This document shows, in pieces, positions 62,743 to 64,000 of a stretch of DNA of 64,000 nucleotides. The notes under the pieces are model-generated. The model had not been told where the DNA came from. It was given only the letters and a program-made list of their open reading frames with translations, and made no database searches. Within the stretch, counting starts at the first letter, position 1. Every line of letters starts with the position of its first letter. The DNA is taken from NCBI GenBank assembly GCA_904419285.1, contig CAJFQZ010000006.1, positions 122,218 to 186,217 of the forward strand, read 5' to 3'. This stretch comes from Lachnospiraceae bacterium UBA1818. Lineage in GTDB: Bacteria > Bacillota > Clostridia > Lachnospirales > Lachnospiraceae. Position numbers and translations under genes: made by a program.

Positions 62743-63936
62743 ATGGATAAGCAGGAACAGAAAACGATCACGCGGAGACTCCGCACTTTCCATTACACGG
62801 AGTGCGGCGCGTTTGAGGAGTATCTGCGCCGGATGTCGATGAAAGGGCTGCATTTCCGCGGATGGAAAGCGGGAATGATTTTTGAAAAGGGGGAACCGGA
62901 AGAAACGGTTTATTCGGTGGAGGTCTTTGACCGGGGGAAAGAAACAGATCTCCGTCCAGAGCCTGATGCGGAAGAGTTCGCTGGCAGCTGTGAGGCAGCA
63001 GGATGGGAGTTCATTGACGGAAACCGTCGGTTCTGTGTGTTCCGCAGAAGATCGGAGAATGCGGTCCCGATCATGTCAGAAGAGGAGCGTTTCTCTGCGG
63101 TCAGACGGGCAGAGATAAGAGGAGCGGTCAGATATACGAGCGTATATCTCATCCTGAATCTTATTTTCGGTGTAATCGCCTATCTATATCCGGAGCTGTG
63201 GATGTTCTCTGATACTTATATGCTTGTTATTCTGCTCATACCGTTTATGCTGCTTATGAATTTGGGGGAATATATCTCCCTCTTTCTCTGGTATGTAAGG
63301 GGAAAGATGAGGCTTTCGTCCGGAGAAGGAGTCATGTATCCAAGCAGGCTGTGGTATACTGCGGAGAACATTCTGATCACGGCAGCTCTGCTTGTCATTA
63401 TTCTGTGGATGGCAGCTGAGAGGCAGTGGTATGATCTTCTCTTTGTTGCCATTATAGCGATTCTTCAGACTGGTTCGCGTTTCAGGATAAATTATATCCG
63501 TCCTTCCAGGGAGGAACAGAAGTGGTATTCTTTATGGGCGGTTATAGCGGTCGCGGCAGTAGTCTTTCTCCTGAATGTAATGCGCCCAGCGGAAGATTAC
63601 AGCTGGGCGGGAATGGAAACCAGTATCCTTGGAACGGCAGAACAGGGATATATCAATATCAGTTCAGACAGAGAAGAAATGACAGATTATGATTATAAGC
63701 TCTACCGCTCAGAGTATCCAGGGGTTATCCGCGTGGTGTGGTGGAGCCAGTCGAGAGATATGAAAGCTCCGGCCGGAATTGGCGGCGGCTGGGATGCAGA
63801 AGAAGTGACCTCTGACGATGCTTACAGCTGCAGGATTTTTGTGCGGTATGATGACGCGGTACTGGTACTGTACGGGAGTGAGGAACCGGGAGAGCGGGAG
63901 ATCCGCATACTTCGAGATCGTCTCGGACTGAGCTGA
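62743..63936 (+). CDS. DUF2812-like membrane protein
   Basis: 397 residues. N-terminal cytoplasmic domain (about 1-120, LRTFHYTECGAFEEYLRRMSMKGLHFRGW, the DUF2812 signature), three to five membrane helices (about 135-280) and a soluble C-terminal domain. Often found with PadR regulators; none is visible here before the window ends. The last 64 bases hold no recognisable feature. Confidence 0.8.
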   Translation: MDKQEQKTITRRLRTFHYTECGAFEEYLRRMSMKGLHFRGWKAGMIFEKGEPEETVYSVEVFDRGKETDLRPEPDAEEFAGSCEAAGWEFIDGNRRFCVFRRRSENAVPIMSEEERFSAVRRAEIRGAVRYTSVYLILNLIFGVIAYLYPELWMFSDTYMLVILLIPFMLLMNLGEYISLFLWYVRGKMRLSSGEGVMYPSRLWYTAENILITAALLVIILWMAAERQWYDLLFVAIIAILQTGSRFRINYIRPSREEQKWYSLWAVIAVAAVVFLLNVMRPAEDYSWAGMETSILGTAEQGYINISSDREEMTDYDYKLYRSEYPGVIRVVWWSQSRDMKAPAGIGGGWDAEEVTSDDAYSCRIFVRYDDAVLVLYGSEEPGEREIRILRDRLGLS

Positions 63937-64000
63937 AAAGAAAGGAGAAATTTAGATTCTGTAAAGCAAGTAAATAGTTGAAAGTTCTTTTCTCTGCCCT

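Noticed and set aside
1-64000. CRISPR arrays, rRNA or tRNA genes, prophage, transposases
   Set aside because: Looked for but none seen; the only repeated sequence of note is the 68-bp pair.

Overview
The window reads as a chromosomal segment of a spore-forming, Gram-positive, anaerobic gut Firmicute, most likely a member of the Lachnospiraceae (Clostridium cluster XIVa). The basis is a spoIIA/sigF and spoVA sporulation block, Bacillus-type T-box and M-box leaders, AGGAGG ribosome sites throughout, a near-balanced base composition, a two-component Pho system of PhoP/PhoR type and sortase-type wall anchoring. Species cannot be named from the sequence. I saw no rRNA or tRNA gene, CRISPR array, prophage or transposase.

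Layout. 1-8 kb: the end of acetolactate synthase small subunit (ilvN), ilvE, mgtE behind an M-box Mg riboswitch, a PepD-type dipeptidase, a PqqD-like pair and an OPT oligopeptide transporter. 8-20 kb: housekeeping genes (methyltransferase, Hsp33, NAD synthetase, a MoeA-like protein, a P1B metal ATPase, a TPR lipoprotein, an MnmM-like methyltransferase, HflX, a ferredoxin-nitroreductase, an SDR and a small HD hydrolase). 19.8-29.2 kb: a glycosaminoglycan degradation cluster made of an AraC-type regulator and, divergent from it, kduI, a kduD-like dehydrogenase, a GH88 unsaturated glucuronyl hydrolase, a discoidin-like protein and a 1423-residue wall-anchored family 8 polysaccharide lyase. 29-36.8 kb: a glucosaminidase, T-box-controlled valS, an LTA-synthase-like protein and a folC that is broken in this sequence. 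37-44 kb: a TPR protein, spoIIAA-spoIIAB-sigF, a small membrane ORF, spoVAA-spoVAB, an inverted spoVAC, spoVAD and spoVAE. 44-57.3 kb: a phosphorus-scavenging island with an RpiR-type regulator, an aminoethylphosphonate (AEP) ABC transporter whose permease and binding protein form one reading frame, phnW, phnX, then pstS (circularly permuted), pstC, pstA, pstB, phoU, phoP and phoR. 57.4-64 kb: a GntR regulator, clpC, a conserved small protein, radA, an acyl-CoA thioesterase and a DUF2812 membrane protein.

How it works together. In the phosphorus island, AEP is imported, transaminated to phosphonoacetaldehyde (PhnW) and split to acetaldehyde and phosphate (PhnX), while Pst imports phosphate itself. 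PhoP-box-like repeats occur at matching positions ahead of both the phn regulator gene and pstS, so PhoPR, encoded at the end of the island, probably drives both halves. In the glycosaminoglycan cluster, the surface lyase releases unsaturated disaccharides, GH88 removes the unsaturated uronic acid, and KduI/KduD convert it toward 2-keto-3-deoxygluconate. Transport genes and the KDG kinase and aldolase are not in this window.

The points most worth a second look are the permease/binding-protein fusion, the permuted PstS, the inverted spoVAC with its structured leader, the folC lesion, a 68-bp palindromic repeat present twice inside operons, a palindrome on both sides of the RpiR gene, and a strongly initiated short ORF overlapping the mgtE start.
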